A DNA stretch of 64,000 bases from Loktanella fryxellensis (GCF_900110065.1 NZ_FOCI01000001.1:186001-250000), one strand, 5' to 3'. Shown: positions 47,337 through 57,775, numbered from the stretch's first letter. The notes: generated by a model from the letters alone, not told the origin. Translations and numbers: made by a program.

Positions 47337-49523
47337 ATGACCGACAAGACGACAAACGACCAGATGGGCGATCCGATCATCACGCCCGATCTGATCGCGG
47401 CCCACGGCCTGAGCGCCCCCGAATACGACCGCATCCTGCAGATCATCGGCCGCGAGCCGACGTTCACCGAACTCGGCATCTTTTCGGCCATGTGGAACGA
47501 ACACTGTTCCTACAAGTCGTCCAAGAAATGGCTGCGCACGCTGCACACCACCGGTCCGCAAGTGATCTGCGGTCCGGGCGAGAACGCGGGCGTCGTGGAC
47601 ATTGGCGACGGTCAGGCGGTGGTGTTCAAGATGGAAAGCCACAATCACCCCTCCTACATCGAACCCTATCAGGGGGCCGCGACGGGCGTGGGCGGCATCC
47701 TGCGCGACGTGTTCACCATGGGCGCCCGCCCCATCGCCGCGATGAACGCCCTGTCCTTCGGCACCGCCGACCACCCCAAGACGCGCCAGCTCGTCAACGG
47801 CGTCGTGGCCGGTGTCGGCGGCTACGGCAACGCCTTCGGCGTCCCCACGGTCGGCGGCGAAGTGCGCTTTCACGCGGCCTACAACGGCAACTGCCTCGTC
47901 AATGCCTTTGCGGCGGGCCTCGCGGATGCGGACAAGATCTTCTATTCCACCGCGTCGGGCATCGGGATGCCCGTGGTCTATCTGGGTGCCAAGACGGGGC
48001 GCGACGGCGTTGGCGGCGCAACCATGGCCAGCGCGGAGTTCGACGACACGATCGAGGACAAGCGCCCCACCGTGCAGGTCGGCGATCCCTTCACCGAAAA
48101 ACGTCTGATGGAGGCGACGCTGGAGCTGATGGCGACCGGTGCCGTCATCTCGATCCAGGACATGGGGGCCGCCGGCCTGACCTGTTCTGCGGTGGAAATG
48201 GGCGACAAGGGACGCTTGGGCATCCGCCTCGACCTCGACGCGGTGCCGCAGCGAGAGTCGCACATGACGGCGTATGAGATGATGTTGTCGGAAAGTCAGG
48301 AACGCATGTTGATGGTCCTGCGGCCAGAGCTGGAGGAGGCCGCCCGCGCCGTCTTCGTGAAATGGGACCTCGACTTCGCCATCGTGGGCGAGACGATCGC
48401 CGAGGACCGCTTCGTGATCCATCACGCGGGCCGCATCATGGCGGATCTGCCGCTGTCCACCCTCGCCTCCTCCGCCCCCGAATACGACCGCCCGTGGGAG
48501 GAGACGCCCGCCCCCGCCCCGATGGCCGCCGTCCCTGCCATCGACCCCATCGCAGGCCTGCGGTCGCTGATCGGCAGCCCGAACTATGCCAGCAAGGCGT
48601 GGGTGCACGAGCAATACGACGCACAGGTGATGGGCGACACGCTGCGCATCCCCGGGGCCGGTGCGGGCATCGTCCGGGTCCATGGCACGCAAAAGGCGCT
48701 GGCCTTCACCTCCGACGTGACCCCGCGCTACGTGTTCGCCAACCCCGTCGAGGGCGGCAAGCAGGCGGTGGCCGAAGCCTATCGCAACCTGACCGCCGTG
48801 GGCGCGAAGCCCCTTGCGACCACCGACAACATTAACTTCGGCAACCCCGAAAAGCCACGCATCATGGGCCAGTTCGTCGGCGCCATTCAAGGCATCTCGG
48901 CGGCGGTCAAGGCGCTCGACATGCCCATCGTGTCCGGCAACGTGTCGCTCTACAACGAAACCGACGGGACCGCCATCCTGCCCACGCCCACCATCGGCGC
49001 CGTGGGCCTGATCGCCGACATCGCCCAGATCATCGGCGGCATGCCTGCCGCTGGCCACGTCCTGCTGCAACTCGGCACCACCCACGGCCACATGGGCCAG
49101 ACGGCCGTGCTGGCCGAACACCTGCACCGTGCCGACGGCGACGCTCCGCCGGTGGACCTTGCGGCAGAGGCCGCGCACGGCGACTTCATCCGCGCGAACG
49201 CCGCCCGGATCACTGCCTGCACCGACCTCGCCGATGGCGGCCTCGCACTCGCCGCGTTCGAGATGGCGGCGACCGCGCACCTCGGCCTCACCCTCGACAC
49301 CGACGACACCGCCCAGCTTTTTGCCGAGGATCAGGCCCGCTACCTCATCGCCGCCACCTTCGATCAGGCCGAGGCGCTCTTCGCCGCCGCCGCACAGGCG
49401 GGCCTGCCGCTGGCGCGCGTGGGGCAACTCGGTGGCGAAGCGCTCAGCCTTGGGGCCTCAACCACGCCGCTTGCCCCCCTTGTCGCGCTCTACCGCAGCG
49501 CCTTCGCCGATGCGGTGGCCTGA
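47337..49523 (+). CDS. purL: Phosphoribosylformylglycinamidine synthase subunit PurL
   Basis: ATP-dependent amidation step of purine synthesis, acting with PurS and PurQ. 728 residues, the small-PurL type. Motifs are [18 protein letters not shown], the [13 protein letters not shown] region, [20 protein letters not shown] and [16 protein letters not shown]. The C-terminal half repeats the AIRS fold. The start is ATG 47337. bolA and grxD follow. Confidence 0.96.
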   Translation: MTDKTTNDQMGDPIITPDLIAAHGLSAPEYDRILQIIGREPTFTELGIFSAMWNEHCSYKSSKKWLRTLHTTGPQVICGPGENAGVVDIGDGQAVVFKMESHNHPSYIEPYQGAATGVGGILRDVFTMGARPIAAMNALSFGTADHPKTRQLVNGVVAGVGGYGNAFGVPTVGGEVRFHAAYNGNCLVNAFAAGLADADKIFYSTASGIGMPVVYLGAKTGRDGVGGATMASAEFDDTIEDKRPTVQVGDPFTEKRLMEATLELMATGAVISIQDMGAAGLTCSAVEMGDKGRLGIRLDLDAVPQRESHMTAYEMMLSESQERMLMVLRPELEEAARAVFVKWDLDFAIVGETIAEDRFVIHHAGRIMADLPLSTLASSAPEYDRPWEETPAPAPMAAVPAIDPIAGLRSLIGSPNYASKAWVHEQYDAQVMGDTLRIPGAGAGIVRVHGTQKALAFTSDVTPRYVFANPVEGGKQAVAEAYRNLTAVGAKPLATTDNINFGNPEKPRIMGQFVGAIQGISAAVKALDMPIVSGNVSLYNETDGTAILPTPTIGAVGLIADIAQIIGGMPAAGHVLLQLGTTHGHMGQTAVLAEHLHRADGDAPPVDLAAEAAHGDFIRANAARITACTDLADGGLALAAFEMAATAHLGLTLDTDDTAQLFAEDQARYLIAATFDQAEALFAAAAQAGLPLARVGQLGGEALSLGASTTPLAPLVALYRSAFADAVA

Positions 49524-49525
49524 CC

Positions 49526-49560
49526 CATCATCGTGCGCCAAATACTCCCCCCGGAGGGTC
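49526..49560. repeat. Copy of the dispersed extragenic element after purL
   Basis: Read on the reverse strand it has CCTCCGGGGGGAGTATTTGG followed by CGCACGATGATG. It shares the CCTCCGGNGGGAGTATTTGG core with the copy at 16070-16090. Confidence 0.6.
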
Positions 49561-49621
49561 CCCCCTTGCCCCTCCGGCACACCGCCCATACCTTGACACC
49601 ATCCCAGACCGCAGGACCGCC

Positions 49622-49858
49622 ATGCCCATCACCGCCCACGAGATCAAGAGCCTGCTGCGCGAGGCTTTCCCATCCGCGCAGATCACCGTGCAGGGCGACG
49701 ACGGATCGCACTTCGCAGCCGAGGTCATCGACGCGAGCTTTGCGGGCCAGAACCGCGTGCAGCAGCAGCGCGCCGTCTATGCTGCGCTGAAGGGCAAGAT
49801 GGACGGCAGCCACGGCGACCTGCATGCGCTGGCGCTGACGACACGCGCGCCGGACTGA
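49622..49858 (+). CDS. BolA family protein
   Basis: A 78-residue BolA-fold protein that likely partners a monothiol glutaredoxin in iron-sulfur or iron regulation. Typical features are the [11 protein letters not shown] beta-turn segment, [17 protein letters not shown] and the HALALTT end. The adjacent grxD gene (34 bases downstream) supports this partnership. Confidence 0.9.
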   Translation: MPITAHEIKSLLREAFPSAQITVQGDDGSHFAAEVIDASFAGQNRVQQQRAVYAALKGKMDGSHGDLHALALTTRAPD

Positions 49859-49892
49859 CCCCATTCCGATCTTACACAACAGGACCAGACTC

Positions 49893-50252
49893 ATGACCGC
49901 TTCCGACCAGATCAAGGATACCGTGACCAGCCACGACGTCGTGCTGTTCATGAAGGGCACCAAGACCATGCCGCAGTGCGGCTTCTCCTCCCGCGTGGCG
50001 GGTGTGCTGAACTTCATGGGCGTGGACTACACGGACGTGAACGTGCTGGCCGACGACCAGGTCCGTCAGGGGATCAAGGAATTCTCCGACTGGCCGACGA
50101 TCCCGCAACTCTACGTCAAGGGCGAGTTCGTGGGCGGCTGCGACATCGTCACGGAAATGACCCTGTCGGGCGAGCTGGACACCCTGCTGTCCCAGCACGG
50201 CATCGGCTTTGATCAGGCGGCCGCCGACAAGATCCGCGAAGCCAACAGCTGA
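49893..50252 (+). CDS. grxD: Monothiol glutaredoxin
   Basis: A 119-residue CGFS-type glutaredoxin, which carries or transfers [2Fe-2S] clusters with BolA. The CGFS motif starts at Cys29 ([10 protein letters not shown]). GSH-binding residues lie in [20 protein letters not shown]. It follows bolA. Confidence 0.95.
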   Translation: MTASDQIKDTVTSHDVVLFMKGTKTMPQCGFSSRVAGVLNFMGVDYTDVNVLADDQVRQGIKEFSDWPTIPQLYVKGEFVGGCDIVTEMTLSGELDTLLSQHGIGFDQAAADKIREANS

Positions 50253-50261
50253 TCACCATGT

Positions 50262-50284
50262 CGCCCCCGCCGCAGGCGGGGGCG
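50262..50284. terminator. Bidirectional hairpin between grxD and the mliC-like gene
   Basis: A perfect 10-bp stem (CGCCCCCGCC/GGCGGGGGCG) with loop GCA lies between convergent genes. The tail GAGATATTC resembles the GAGTATTT of the dispersed element. Confidence 0.6.
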
Positions 50285-50290
50285 AGATAT

Positions 50291-50659
50291 TCACGCCGGC
50301 GCGCAGCCGGTGTAGATCGCCGTTTCCTCGGAGGTCGCACCGTCGCGCCAATACAGCGACGCCTCGCCCTGATGGGTCCACCAGACATAACCAGACCCGT
50401 CGTTGGGAAAGCGGTAGCGGACGCCCGATGCGGCCTCGCCCGTGGCCTGCAGGTTGATCATCCGGCCTTCGACCATCAGCACGACGATGGAAAAGTCCGT
50501 CCCGTCCTCGGCGTTCACATAGACGACCGGAACGTCCACGCCGCGGTCGCAAGTATAGGTCTGCGCCACGACCACGCCGGCCAGCGCGGGGCCTGATGCC
50601 CAGGTCAGGGCCGTGCAGGTGGCAAGACCCGCGACGATGCCGCGACACCCGCGCGTCAG
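50291..50659 (-). CDS. MliC-like secreted lysozyme-inhibitor domain protein (apparent CTG start)
   Basis: About 122 residues. A signal-peptide-like start (VAGLATCTALTWASGPALA) is followed by a domain resembling membrane-bound lysozyme inhibitor of c-type lysozyme. Seen are YTCDRGVDVPVVYVN, INLQATGEAASGVRY and SGYVWWTHQGEASLYW. No ATG, GTG or TTG lies in frame before the signal peptide. A CTG at 50659 overlaps the zapA stop as CTGA, mimicking the ATGA/GTGA overlaps elsewhere in this genome. Start choice is inferred. Confidence 0.75.
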   Translation of the reverse strand: MTRGCRGIVAGLATCTALTWASGPALAGVVVAQTYTCDRGVDVPVVYVNAEDGTDFSIVVLMVEGRMINLQATGEAASGVRYRFPNDGSGYVWWTHQGEASLYWRDGATSEETAIYTGCAPA

Positions 50660-51036
50660 GACCGGCCCTCCAACTGATCTGCCAGCCCTTCGGCCCGCTG
50701 TGCGATGTCGGCGAGCGTATCCTGCAACCCTGCCGGCATCACCGGCACCTCGACTCGCTGCGGCACACGCTGGTCGGCGGCATTCAGGGCGGCCTGCAGG
50801 CTGGCGATGTCCTGCGCAGCACGGCGCAGCTGATCCTCCAGCCCCGCCGTGCGGTCCGCCAGCATCAGACCCGCCATCAGCAGCATCCGCGCCTCGGTCA
50901 TGCGGCCGATCTGCGCCGACAAATGCGCCGCCTCCGCATCCAGCGTGGCGGCTGCGGCATGCAGATAAGGCTCTTCGCCCGTCTCGCAGGCCACCTCGAA
51001 GGTGCGCCCGCCGATGGTGATGTCGACCTGCGGCAT
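50656..51036 (-). CDS. zapA: Cell division protein ZapA
   Basis: Promotes FtsZ bundling at the division site. 126 residues. The N-terminal globular part has VDITIGGRTFEVACETGEE and the Y-L-H-A-A-A segment. A coiled-coil follows with the long helix at about 60-95. It lies three bases after a coiled-coil gene on the same strand. Confidence 0.88.
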   Translation of the reverse strand: MPQVDITIGGRTFEVACETGEEPYLHAAAATLDAEAAHLSAQIGRMTEARMLLMAGLMLADRTAGLEDQLRRAAQDIASLQAALNAADQRVPQRVEVPVMPAGLQDTLADIAQRAEGLADQLEGRS

Positions 51037-51039
51037 GTC

Positions 51040-51498
51040 TCAGCCCTCCTTGCGCAACAGGGGTTTCAGATCCGACAGGATCGCCGCGACCTCGGCAGCC
51101 TCCGACGACCGCTGCACGGTCAGCCCGTCCACCTCGGCCATCAGGGCGCGGTTCACCAGCGTGGCGTCCGCCACACCGTCCATCGCCGCACGGCGCAGCT
51201 CGCCGCACACCACCGTCAGATCGGCATTGGACCCGCGGACCTGCTGCAACTCTGCATCGAGGCTGGCCAGCTGCGCCGCCTGATCCGCGACCCGGGCCTG
51301 CAAGGCCGCGATCTGGTCGTCCTGCCGCGCCTTCAGCGTGACGACCCGGTCGGTCAGCGCCGCGTGGGCGTCGCGTTCCGCCTGCAGTTCGGCGGCCAGC
51401 GCCTGCGGGTCCGGTGCCCGCGCCTGCTGGTCCAGACCATAGGCGATCCTGTCCAGCGCCGCGGTGATCCGCCCTTCCAGTGTCCTGATCGCGTCCAT
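51040..51498 (-). CDS. Coiled-coil hypothetical protein upstream of zapA
   Basis: A 152-residue protein that is almost entirely heptad-like helix ([13 protein letters not shown], then [15 protein letters not shown] and [20 protein letters not shown]). No catalytic motif is visible. It is tightly linked to zapA, which suggests a cell-division role. I do not recognise a family. ATG 51498 was chosen over an upstream in-frame ATG. Confidence 0.72.
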   Translation of the reverse strand: MDAIRTLEGRITAALDRIAYGLDQQARAPDPQALAAELQAERDAHAALTDRVVTLKARQDDQIAALQARVADQAAQLASLDAELQQVRGSNADLTVVCGELRRAAMDGVADATLVNRALMAEVDGLTVQRSSEAAEVAAILSDLKPLLRKEG

Positions 51499-51704
51499 CC
51501 GCCCTGCCCCGCTTCTGTGTCCGTCGCTTGCGCGATGCCGCAAGCCTTGCACGAATCGTAAACCGTTGCGTCACGTTAGGCCATCCGGTCCCACCATTCA
51601 AACCGCGGCCCCCGCCTTTGGCCTCCGGCAGCACGCTTGAACTCCGGTCCTGCCCTGTTATGAACCTGCAAACGCTGCCACACGCCGATAGAGGACGCTG
51701 CCCC

Positions 51705-53720
51705 ATGGATCTTGCTGCCCTGCGCACCGCGCACCCCGACCACTGGATGATGGCCTCCGCCATCCGCGCGCTGACGCTGGATGCGGTCGCAGCCGCGAAT
51801 TCGGGCCATTCGGGGATGCCGATGGGCATGGCCGACGTGGCGACCGTCCTGTTCACCAACCACCTGAACTTCGACCCCGCAGCCCCGCACTGGCCCGACC
51901 GGGACCGCTTCATCCTGTCGGCGGGTCACGGGTCCATGCTGCTCTATGCGCTGCTGCACCTGACCGGGTACGAGGATTTTCCGATCCAGCAGATCCGCGA
52001 TTTCCGCCAGTGGGGCGCGCGCACCGCGGGCCACCCGGAATACGGTCACGGCCGCGGGATCGAGGTCACGACCGGCCCGCTCGGTCAGGGGATCGCCAAC
52101 TCCGTCGGCTTCGCCATCGCCGAAGAGATCCAGCGCGCAACGTGGGGCGACAAGATCGTCAACCACCACACCTACGTCATGGCCGGTGACGGCTGCCTGA
52201 TGGAGGGGATCAGCCAGGAGGCGATCGGCCTTGCGGGCATGCAGGAGCTGTCGCACCTGATCGTCTTCTTCGACGACAACGACATCACCATCGACGGCCG
52301 CGTCAGCATCGCCGACCGCACCGATCAGGTGGCGCGCTTCGCCGCATCCGGCTGGCATGTGCAGGCCATCGACGGCCACGATCCCGAGGCGATCGACGCG
52401 GCCATCGTGGCGGCCAAGGCCGATCCCCGCCCGTCGATGATCGCCTGCAAGACCCACATCGCATTGGGTCACGCCGCACAGGACACGTCCAAGGGCCACG
52501 GCGCCCTGACCGACGCCGCCCAGATGCAGGCCGCCAAGGACGCCTACGGCTGGACCGCAGGCCCCTTCGACGTACCCACCGAGATCAAGGCCCAGTGGGA
52601 AGCGACCGCCACGCGCGGCAAGGCGGCCCATGCCGCCTGGGCCGAACGCTTCGCCAAGCTGTCGGCCAACAAGCAGGCCGAGTTCCAGCGCGCCTACGAT
52701 CTGGACGCGCCGAAGAAACTCTCCGCCACCATCCGCGCCTTCAAGAAGCAGGCGAGCGAGGCGGGCAAATCGGTGGCCACCCGCAAGTCGAGCGAGAACG
52801 TGCTCGAGGTCATCAATCCCATCATGCCGGAGACCATCGGCGGCTCCGCCGACCTGACCGGATCGAACAACACCAAGACCGCCGACATGGGCACCTTCAC
52901 CCCGGACGCCCGCACGGGCCGTTACATCCACTATGGCATCCGCGAACACGGCATGGCGGCTGCGATGAATGGCATGGTCCTGCACGGCGGCGCGCGGCCC
53001 TATGGCGGCACGTTCATGTGCTTTACCGACTATGCGCGCGGTGCGATGCGCCTGTCCGCGCTGATGCGGGTGCCCGTCGTCTACGTGATGACCCATGACA
53101 GCATCGGTCTGGGCGAAGACGGCCCCACCCACCAGCCGGTCGAGCATCTGTCGATGCTGCGCGCCACGCCCAACACCCACGTCTTCCGCCCCGCTGATTC
53201 AGTGGAAACGGCAGAGGCATGGGAACTGGCCCTGACGTCGACGGAAACGCCGTCGGTGCTGGCCCTGTCGCGACAGAACCTGCCCACCGTGCGGACCACG
53301 CACACCAACCGCAACCTGACCGCGCAGGGCGGCTACGTACTGGCCGAGGCGGAGGGCAAGCGTCAGGTCATCCTGATCGCGACGGGGTCCGAGGTCGAAC
53401 TGGCGCTGGCCGCCCGCGACGCCCTGCAGGCCGACGGCATCGGCACACGTGTGGTATCCATGCCCTGCATGGAGCTGTTCATGCAGCAGGACGAGGCCAC
53501 CCGCCGCAAGGTCCTGCCCGCAGGCCCCGTCCGCGTCGCGGTCGAGGCGGGCGTGCGCCAGTCCTGGGACATGATCCTGATGGGCGAGCGTGGCAGTGCC
53601 AAGAAGTCCGCCTTCGTCGGCATGGACGGCTTCGGCGCCTCCGCCCCGGCAGAAGTGCTCTATGAAAAGTTCGGCATCACCGCCGCCAAGGTCGCCGAGG
53701 CTGCCAAGGCGCTGCTGTAA
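51705..53720 (+). CDS. tkt: Transketolase
   Basis: Transfers two-carbon units in the pentose phosphate pathway, TPP-dependent. 671 residues. The N-terminal TPP half has [46 protein letters not shown] and the [13 protein letters not shown] motif. The pyrimidine half has [15 protein letters not shown] and [22 protein letters not shown] 51705 follows AGAGGACGC. Confidence 0.97.
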   Translation: MDLAALRTAHPDHWMMASAIRALTLDAVAAANSGHSGMPMGMADVATVLFTNHLNFDPAAPHWPDRDRFILSAGHGSMLLYALLHLTGYEDFPIQQIRDFRQWGARTAGHPEYGHGRGIEVTTGPLGQGIANSVGFAIAEEIQRATWGDKIVNHHTYVMAGDGCLMEGISQEAIGLAGMQELSHLIVFFDDNDITIDGRVSIADRTDQVARFAASGWHVQAIDGHDPEAIDAAIVAAKADPRPSMIACKTHIALGHAAQDTSKGHGALTDAAQMQAAKDAYGWTAGPFDVPTEIKAQWEATATRGKAAHAAWAERFAKLSANKQAEFQRAYDLDAPKKLSATIRAFKKQASEAGKSVATRKSSENVLEVINPIMPETIGGSADLTGSNNTKTADMGTFTPDARTGRYIHYGIREHGMAAAMNGMVLHGGARPYGGTFMCFTDYARGAMRLSALMRVPVVYVMTHDSIGLGEDGPTHQPVEHLSMLRATPNTHVFRPADSVETAEAWELALTSTETPSVLALSRQNLPTVRTTHTNRNLTAQGGYVLAEAEGKRQVILIATGSEVELALAARDALQADGIGTRVVSMPCMELFMQQDEATRRKVLPAGPVRVAVEAGVRQSWDMILMGERGSAKKSAFVGMDGFGASAPAEVLYEKFGITAAKVAEAAKALL

Positions 53721-53727
53721 GCCGACC

Positions 53728-53757
53728 TGTCCGGGCGCGCCTGCCTGCGCCCGGACA
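53728..53757. terminator. Hairpin between tkt and the K+ channel gene
   Basis: A perfect 11-bp stem (TGTCCGGGCGC/GCGCCCGGACA) with an 8-base loop lies between convergent genes. It has no T-run. Confidence 0.5.
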
Positions 53758-53768
53758 CGCCCCCATGG

Positions 53769-54527
53769 TCAGATCGCGCCTTCGGTGTCGATGTGCATGG
53801 GGCCACCGCAATGCTTGCAGTGCACCGCGTCGCTGTCGTGCAGCTGCAACCCGCAGGTCGGGCATTCCTGCCGCACCTTGGGTGGGCGGAACAGCACCTT
53901 GAGCAGGTTCAGGAACAGCGACACGCCGACGATCATCACCACGACCGACAGCATCCGCCCACCCGTCGTATCCAGCGTGATGTCGCCGAATCCGGTCGTC
54001 GTCAGCGTGGCGACGGTAAAATACAGCGCATCGGCATAGTTGCGGATCTCGGGGTTGATGCGGACCTGCGTGGCATAGATCAGGCCCGTCATGATGAACA
54101 GGAACACCATCAGGTTCGTGACGGCAAGGATCAGATCCTCGCGCGCGCGAAACCACGGAAAATCGATGCGCAACCGGCTGAGCAATTCGTAGCTGCGCAG
54201 CAGCCTCAGGGTCCGCAGCACCCGCAGGAACCCCAGCGAATACCCCAGCAACGGCGCGAGGAACGAGATTGTCGCCACGATGTCGGCCCATGTGCCGGGC
54301 CGTCGCAGCCAGCTGCGCTTGTTCTGCTCCAACACGAAACGGATCGTGAAGTCGATCAGGATGACCAGGCCGATCACCAGATCGACGGCGATGATCGTAG
54401 TGCTCAGTGCGAAGAAGGACGTGGCGATGACGAAAACGATCGTCACCAGATCAAAGATCAGCAGGCCATAGCGGAACGCCACCGCCCTATCGGATGGCCC
54501 GTGATACAGCTCTCTCAGTCCCGCCAT
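53769..54527 (-). CDS. Voltage-gated-type potassium channel with C-terminal zinc ribbon
   Basis: A 252-residue ion channel. Segments S1-S4 span about 20-120; S4 is LRVLRTLRLLRSYELLSRLR with Arg every third position. S5 is at about 135-155. The selectivity filter TTTGFGD is at 176-182, and S6 at about 193-210. The C-terminus carries a CPTC...CKHC pattern (Cys222, 225, 237, 240), likely a zinc ribbon. The GFGD form is common in prokaryotic K+ channels. The DoxX gene overlaps its start by one base. Confidence 0.88.
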   Translation of the reverse strand: MAGLRELYHGPSDRAVAFRYGLLIFDLVTIVFVIATSFFALSTTIIAVDLVIGLVILIDFTIRFVLEQNKRSWLRRPGTWADIVATISFLAPLLGYSLGFLRVLRTLRLLRSYELLSRLRIDFPWFRAREDLILAVTNLMVFLFIMTGLIYATQVRINPEIRNYADALYFTVATLTTTGFGDITLDTTGGRMLSVVVMIVGVSLFLNLLKVLFRPPKVRQECPTCGLQLHDSDAVHCKHCGGPMHIDTEGAI

Positions 54528-54916
54528 CACGGCCGGTCGGGCCGTACCGCCCACGGCCCGGATCCCGCCACGGCCAGTGCCAGGCATCCCCCAGCAATGG
54601 CCCAGTTCTTGCCGAAGATCGTCATCTGCCAGCTGTCGCCGGTGGTCAGGAACACGTCGAGATGGAAGAAGCTGGTGACCGCGCAATAGACCGACGCCGT
54701 CACCGCCACGGGCCGCACAGCGATCCCTAGCCACAGCGCCAGCCCCGCCGCCGCATCATAGATCAGCGCGGGCCAGACCAGCGCATAGGGCAGCCCCATG
54801 CCTGTCAGCAGGCCGCCCGCATCGTCGGGGCTGAGCGTCTTCTGCATCGCCCCCCCGACCATTAGCGCCCCGATCAGCAGCCGCGCCGTGAGCAGCGCCG
54901 CAGCAGCGCCCCTCAT
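54527..54916 (-). CDS. DoxX family membrane protein
   Basis: A 129-residue protein with four hydrophobic segments. Typical are ARLLIGALMVGGAMQK at the N-terminus, GLALWLGIAVRP and the FFHLDVF segment, and MTIFGKNWAIAGGCLALAV at the end. DoxX proteins are often linked to thiol or quinone stress. It overlaps the channel gene by one base and the DUF808 gene by four. Confidence 0.85.
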   Translation of the reverse strand: MRGAAAALLTARLLIGALMVGGAMQKTLSPDDAGGLLTGMGLPYALVWPALIYDAAAGLALWLGIAVRPVAVTASVYCAVTSFFHLDVFLTTGDSWQMTIFGKNWAIAGGCLALAVAGSGPWAVRPDRP

Positions 54917-55860
54917 GCGGGCCGCACGGCGCTGATGACGGGTTTCAGCACATGCGACACCAGCGGGATGATCAGCAGCCCGAGCGCCAGCCCCAGCACG
55001 CCGTCGCAGGCGGCGGTGACGATCCATTGCACAGCACCCGCATAGCCCGCAGGCGCACCAGACGCCGCCGCGACCGCCCAGCCGCGGATCAGATCCTCCG
55101 GTCCGTGAAAGCCCAACTGCCCCAGACCGTGCACCACGATCTGCCCGCCGACCCACAGCATCGCCGCCGTGCCGACCCATGTCAGGACGAACAGAAACGT
55201 TGGCATCCCCTTGACGATGCCGCGCCCCAGTGTGCGGGTCAGGCCGAGACGACCCTTGTCGGCCATCAGCAGGCCCACATCGTCGGCCTTCACGATCAGG
55301 GCGACGGCGCCGTAGACGGCGACGGTGATCGCGATACCCACCACGGCCAGCACGACGGCTTCCAGCCAGATGGTGTCGACGGTGATCGCAGCCAGAGAGA
55401 TCGCCATGATCTCGGCGGACAGGATGAAGTCGGTCTTCACCGCGCCCTTGATCCGCTGCTCCTCCAGCAGGACGGCGTCGCCCACGACCGTCACGGCGGC
55501 GGGTTCGGGGTGGAAGATGTGCAGGATCTTCTCGGCCCCCTCGTAACACAGATAGGCACCGCCGATCATCAGCAGCGGCGGGATCGCCCACGGCGCGAAG
55601 GCTGACAGCAGCAGCGCCACCGGCAACAGGATCACCAGCTTGTTGAAGATCGAGCCCCTCGCGATCTTCCACACGATGGGCAGTTCGCGGTCGGCGGCGA
55701 AGCCCTGCATGTATTTCGGCGTCACGGCGGCGTCGTCGATCACGGCGCCTGCGGCCTTGGCGCCCGCCTTGGTCGCCTGACCGATCACGTCGTCCACGCT
55801 GGCCGCCGCCACCTTGGCAATCGCCGCCACATCGTCCAGCAGTGCCAGCAGTCCGCTCAT
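54913..55860 (-). CDS. DUF808 (YedI-like) inner-membrane protein
   Basis: A 315-residue membrane protein of unknown function. The family start MSGLLALLDDVAAIAKVAA is very characteristic. Conserved middle segments are GAYLCYEGAEKILH and KTDFILSAEIMAISLA. About eight hydrophobic segments are visible. ATG 55860 was chosen over ATG 55869 because it matches the family start. Confidence 0.9.
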   Translation of the reverse strand: MSGLLALLDDVAAIAKVAAASVDDVIGQATKAGAKAAGAVIDDAAVTPKYMQGFAADRELPIVWKIARGSIFNKLVILLPVALLLSAFAPWAIPPLLMIGGAYLCYEGAEKILHIFHPEPAAVTVVGDAVLLEEQRIKGAVKTDFILSAEIMAISLAAITVDTIWLEAVVLAVVGIAITVAVYGAVALIVKADDVGLLMADKGRLGLTRTLGRGIVKGMPTFLFVLTWVGTAAMLWVGGQIVVHGLGQLGFHGPEDLIRGWAVAAASGAPAGYAGAVQWIVTAACDGVLGLALGLLIIPLVSHVLKPVISAVRPA

Positions 55861-55962
55861 GCGCGTCATCCCTGTAATCTGTGCGACAATCTAGCTTCTT
55901 GCCGCCCCGCAGCAAGGCCACCCGGTCTAGGCAGCAGGCCGCATCCGCACTAGACAGAGCCC

Positions 55963-56106
55963 ATGTCGAACACCGTCGCCCTTGGTCTGATCCTGTGCAT
56001 CGCAGCCTTCCTTGCGCTCGATCACTATGTCCTGCAGCTGGGTGCGCCACTGTTTCTGGCGCGCAAGTTCACGGACCTGCTGGAATGGGTCGCGTTCTGG
56101 CGCTGA
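55963..56106 (+). CDS. 47-residue single-pass membrane protein
   Basis: Starts MSNTVALGLILCIAAFLALD and ends in EWVAFWR. A single hydrophobic helix covers residues 4-19, followed by an amphipathic second half (LQLGAPLFLARKFTDLLEW). It lies 89 bases before gap on the same strand. Codon use is typical of the window. It is short, but similar tiny genes sit before gap in related bacteria in my recollection; the function is unknown. Confidence 0.65.
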   Translation: MSNTVALGLILCIAAFLALDHYVLQLGAPLFLARKFTDLLEWVAFWR

Positions 56107-56195
56107 CACGGCCCACTTGACGTTTGGCCCAAATTGGCAAAGGTCGCGGCGCAAGCGGCCACCGTGCCGCACCACCCGGCACAAGGAATGTCATC

Positions 56196-57197
56196 ATGGC
56201 CGTCAAAGTCGCAATCAACGGATTCGGACGCATCGGACGCAACGTGTTGCGCGCGATCATCGAATCGGGCCGCACCGACATCGAGGTCGTGGCCATCAAC
56301 GACCTCGGCCCGGTGGAAACCAACGCCCACCTTCTGCGCTTCGACAGCGTGCATGGCCGCTTTCCAGGCACCGTGACCACGACACAGGATACGATCGACG
56401 CCGGCCGCGGCCCGATCCGCGTGACGGCGATGCGCAACCCCGCCGACCTGCCGTGGGGCGACGTGGACATCGTGATGGAATGCACCGGCATCTTCACCAG
56501 CAAGGACGCCTGCCAGGCGCACCTGCAGAACGGATCGAAGCGGGTGCTGATTTCCGCCCCCGGCACCAATGCCGACAAGACCATCGTCTACGGTGTGAAC
56601 CACGACACGCTGACGGCGGACGATATCATCGTGTCGAACGCATCCTGCACGACGAACTGCCTGTCGCCGGTGGCAAAGGTGCTGCACGACGCGGTCGGCA
56701 TCACCAAGGGCTTCATGACCACCATCCACAGCTATACCGGCGACCAGCCGACGCTGGACACGATGCACAAGGACCTTTACCGCGCCCGCGCCGCGGCCCT
56801 GTCGATGATCCCGACCAGCACAGGTGCCGCCAAGGCCGTGGGCCTCGTGCTGCCCGAACTCGACGGCAAGCTGGACGGCGTGGCGATCCGCGTGCCGACG
56901 CCTAACGTCAGCGTCGTCGATCTGGTGTTCGAGGCCAGCCGCGAGACTACCGTTCAAGAGATCAACGACTCGATCCGCGCCGCAGCCGACGGCCCGATGA
57001 AGGGTGTCCTCGCCTATACCGACCTGCCGATGGTCAGCACCGACTTCAACCACGACCCGGCCTCGTCCACCTTCCACATGGACCAGACCAAGGTTCTATC
57101 CGGCAACATGGTGCGCATCCTGACGTGGTACGACAACGAATGGGGCTTCTCCAACCGCATGAGCGACGTGGCCGTGGCGATGGGCAAGCTGATCTGA
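56196..57197 (+). CDS. gap: Type I glyceraldehyde-3-phosphate dehydrogenase
   Basis: Glycolytic and gluconeogenic NAD-dependent enzyme. 333 residues. The start [18 protein letters not shown] is canonical. NAD preference fits the Asp in AINDLG. The catalytic Cys151 is in [12 protein letters not shown]. The C-terminal [12 protein letters not shown] is typical. ATG 56196 follows an AAGGAATG site. Confidence 0.97.
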   Translation: MAVKVAINGFGRIGRNVLRAIIESGRTDIEVVAINDLGPVETNAHLLRFDSVHGRFPGTVTTTQDTIDAGRGPIRVTAMRNPADLPWGDVDIVMECTGIFTSKDACQAHLQNGSKRVLISAPGTNADKTIVYGVNHDTLTADDIIVSNASCTTNCLSPVAKVLHDAVGITKGFMTTIHSYTGDQPTLDTMHKDLYRARAAALSMIPTSTGAAKAVGLVLPELDGKLDGVAIRVPTPNVSVVDLVFEASRETTVQEINDSIRAAADGPMKGVLAYTDLPMVSTDFNHDPASSTFHMDQTKVLSGNMVRILTWYDNEWGFSNRMSDVAVAMGKLI

Positions 57198-57221
57198 TCG
57201 CCGTCAGGCAGTGACGCATGG

Positions 57222-57254
57222 GGGGCCGGTCCTGCACAGGGGCCGGCCCCTTTT
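57222..57254 (+). terminator. Intrinsic terminator after gap
   Basis: An 8-bp stem GGGGCCGG/CCGGCCCC encloses a 13-base loop holding a minor CCTG/CAGG stem. Four T residues follow. Confidence 0.8.
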
Positions 57255-57318
57255 CATATCCGGGAACCGCTTGATCGGGCGGCGCGTTTTGCGCCATGCA
57301 TCCTTGAGAGGGCTTCCC

Positions 57319-57717
57319 ATGACATCGCAGCACGGCATCACACCGATCCCCACAGACTTTCCCCACGTCTATGCGTTCGAGATCACCGACAAACTGGACG
57401 CGGAAGGCATGCGCCAGATGGGCGACATCCTGAATGCGGCCTTCGACCGCCATCCGGGCAAGATCAACATCCTGCTGCGCTTCAAGGATTTCGAGGCGTC
57501 CGATGCCGCCGTGGGTACCAACCTGTCAGCGATGAAAGCGCAATTCGGCAGCCTGACTAACGTCAACCGCTATGCCACCGTGGGCGCGCCCCCCGCCGCC
57601 GAAACCATGATCGAGGTGATGAACCACGTCATTCCGGTCGATGCAAAAACCTTTTCGTCCGAGGAGGAACGCGACGCCTGGGCCTTCGTGAACGTGGGGC
57701 AAGATCAGGCAACCTGA
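57319..57717 (+). CDS. SpoIIAA-like (STAS-related) protein
   Basis: A 132-residue soluble protein resembling the SpoIIAA-like family: ITPIPTDFPHVYAFEI, INILLRFKDFEASDAAV, NVNRYATVGA and FSSEEERDAWAFV. These proteins are widespread, but no defined role is known. The start ATG 57319 lies 65 bases after the gap terminator. A stable hairpin follows at 57735-57755. Confidence 0.8.
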   Translation: MTSQHGITPIPTDFPHVYAFEITDKLDAEGMRQMGDILNAAFDRHPGKINILLRFKDFEASDAAVGTNLSAMKAQFGSLTNVNRYATVGAPPAAETMIEVMNHVIPVDAKTFSSEEERDAWAFVNVGQDQAT

Positions 57718-57734
57718 GGCGCATCCGCCAGCGG

Positions 57735-57755
57735 CCCTTGCGTCACACGCAAGGG
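57735..57755. terminator. Hairpin after the SpoIIAA-like gene
   Basis: A perfect 8-bp stem (CCCTTGCG/CGCAAGGG) with loop TCACA. There is no T-run. Confidence 0.5.
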
Positions 57756-57775
57756 TCCCATTCCAAATGCAGTGG

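Noticed and set aside
51499..51704. 6S RNA in the gap between the zapA cluster and tkt
   Set aside because: 6S RNA often lies near zapA, but I could not find a long closing stem with a central bubble here.
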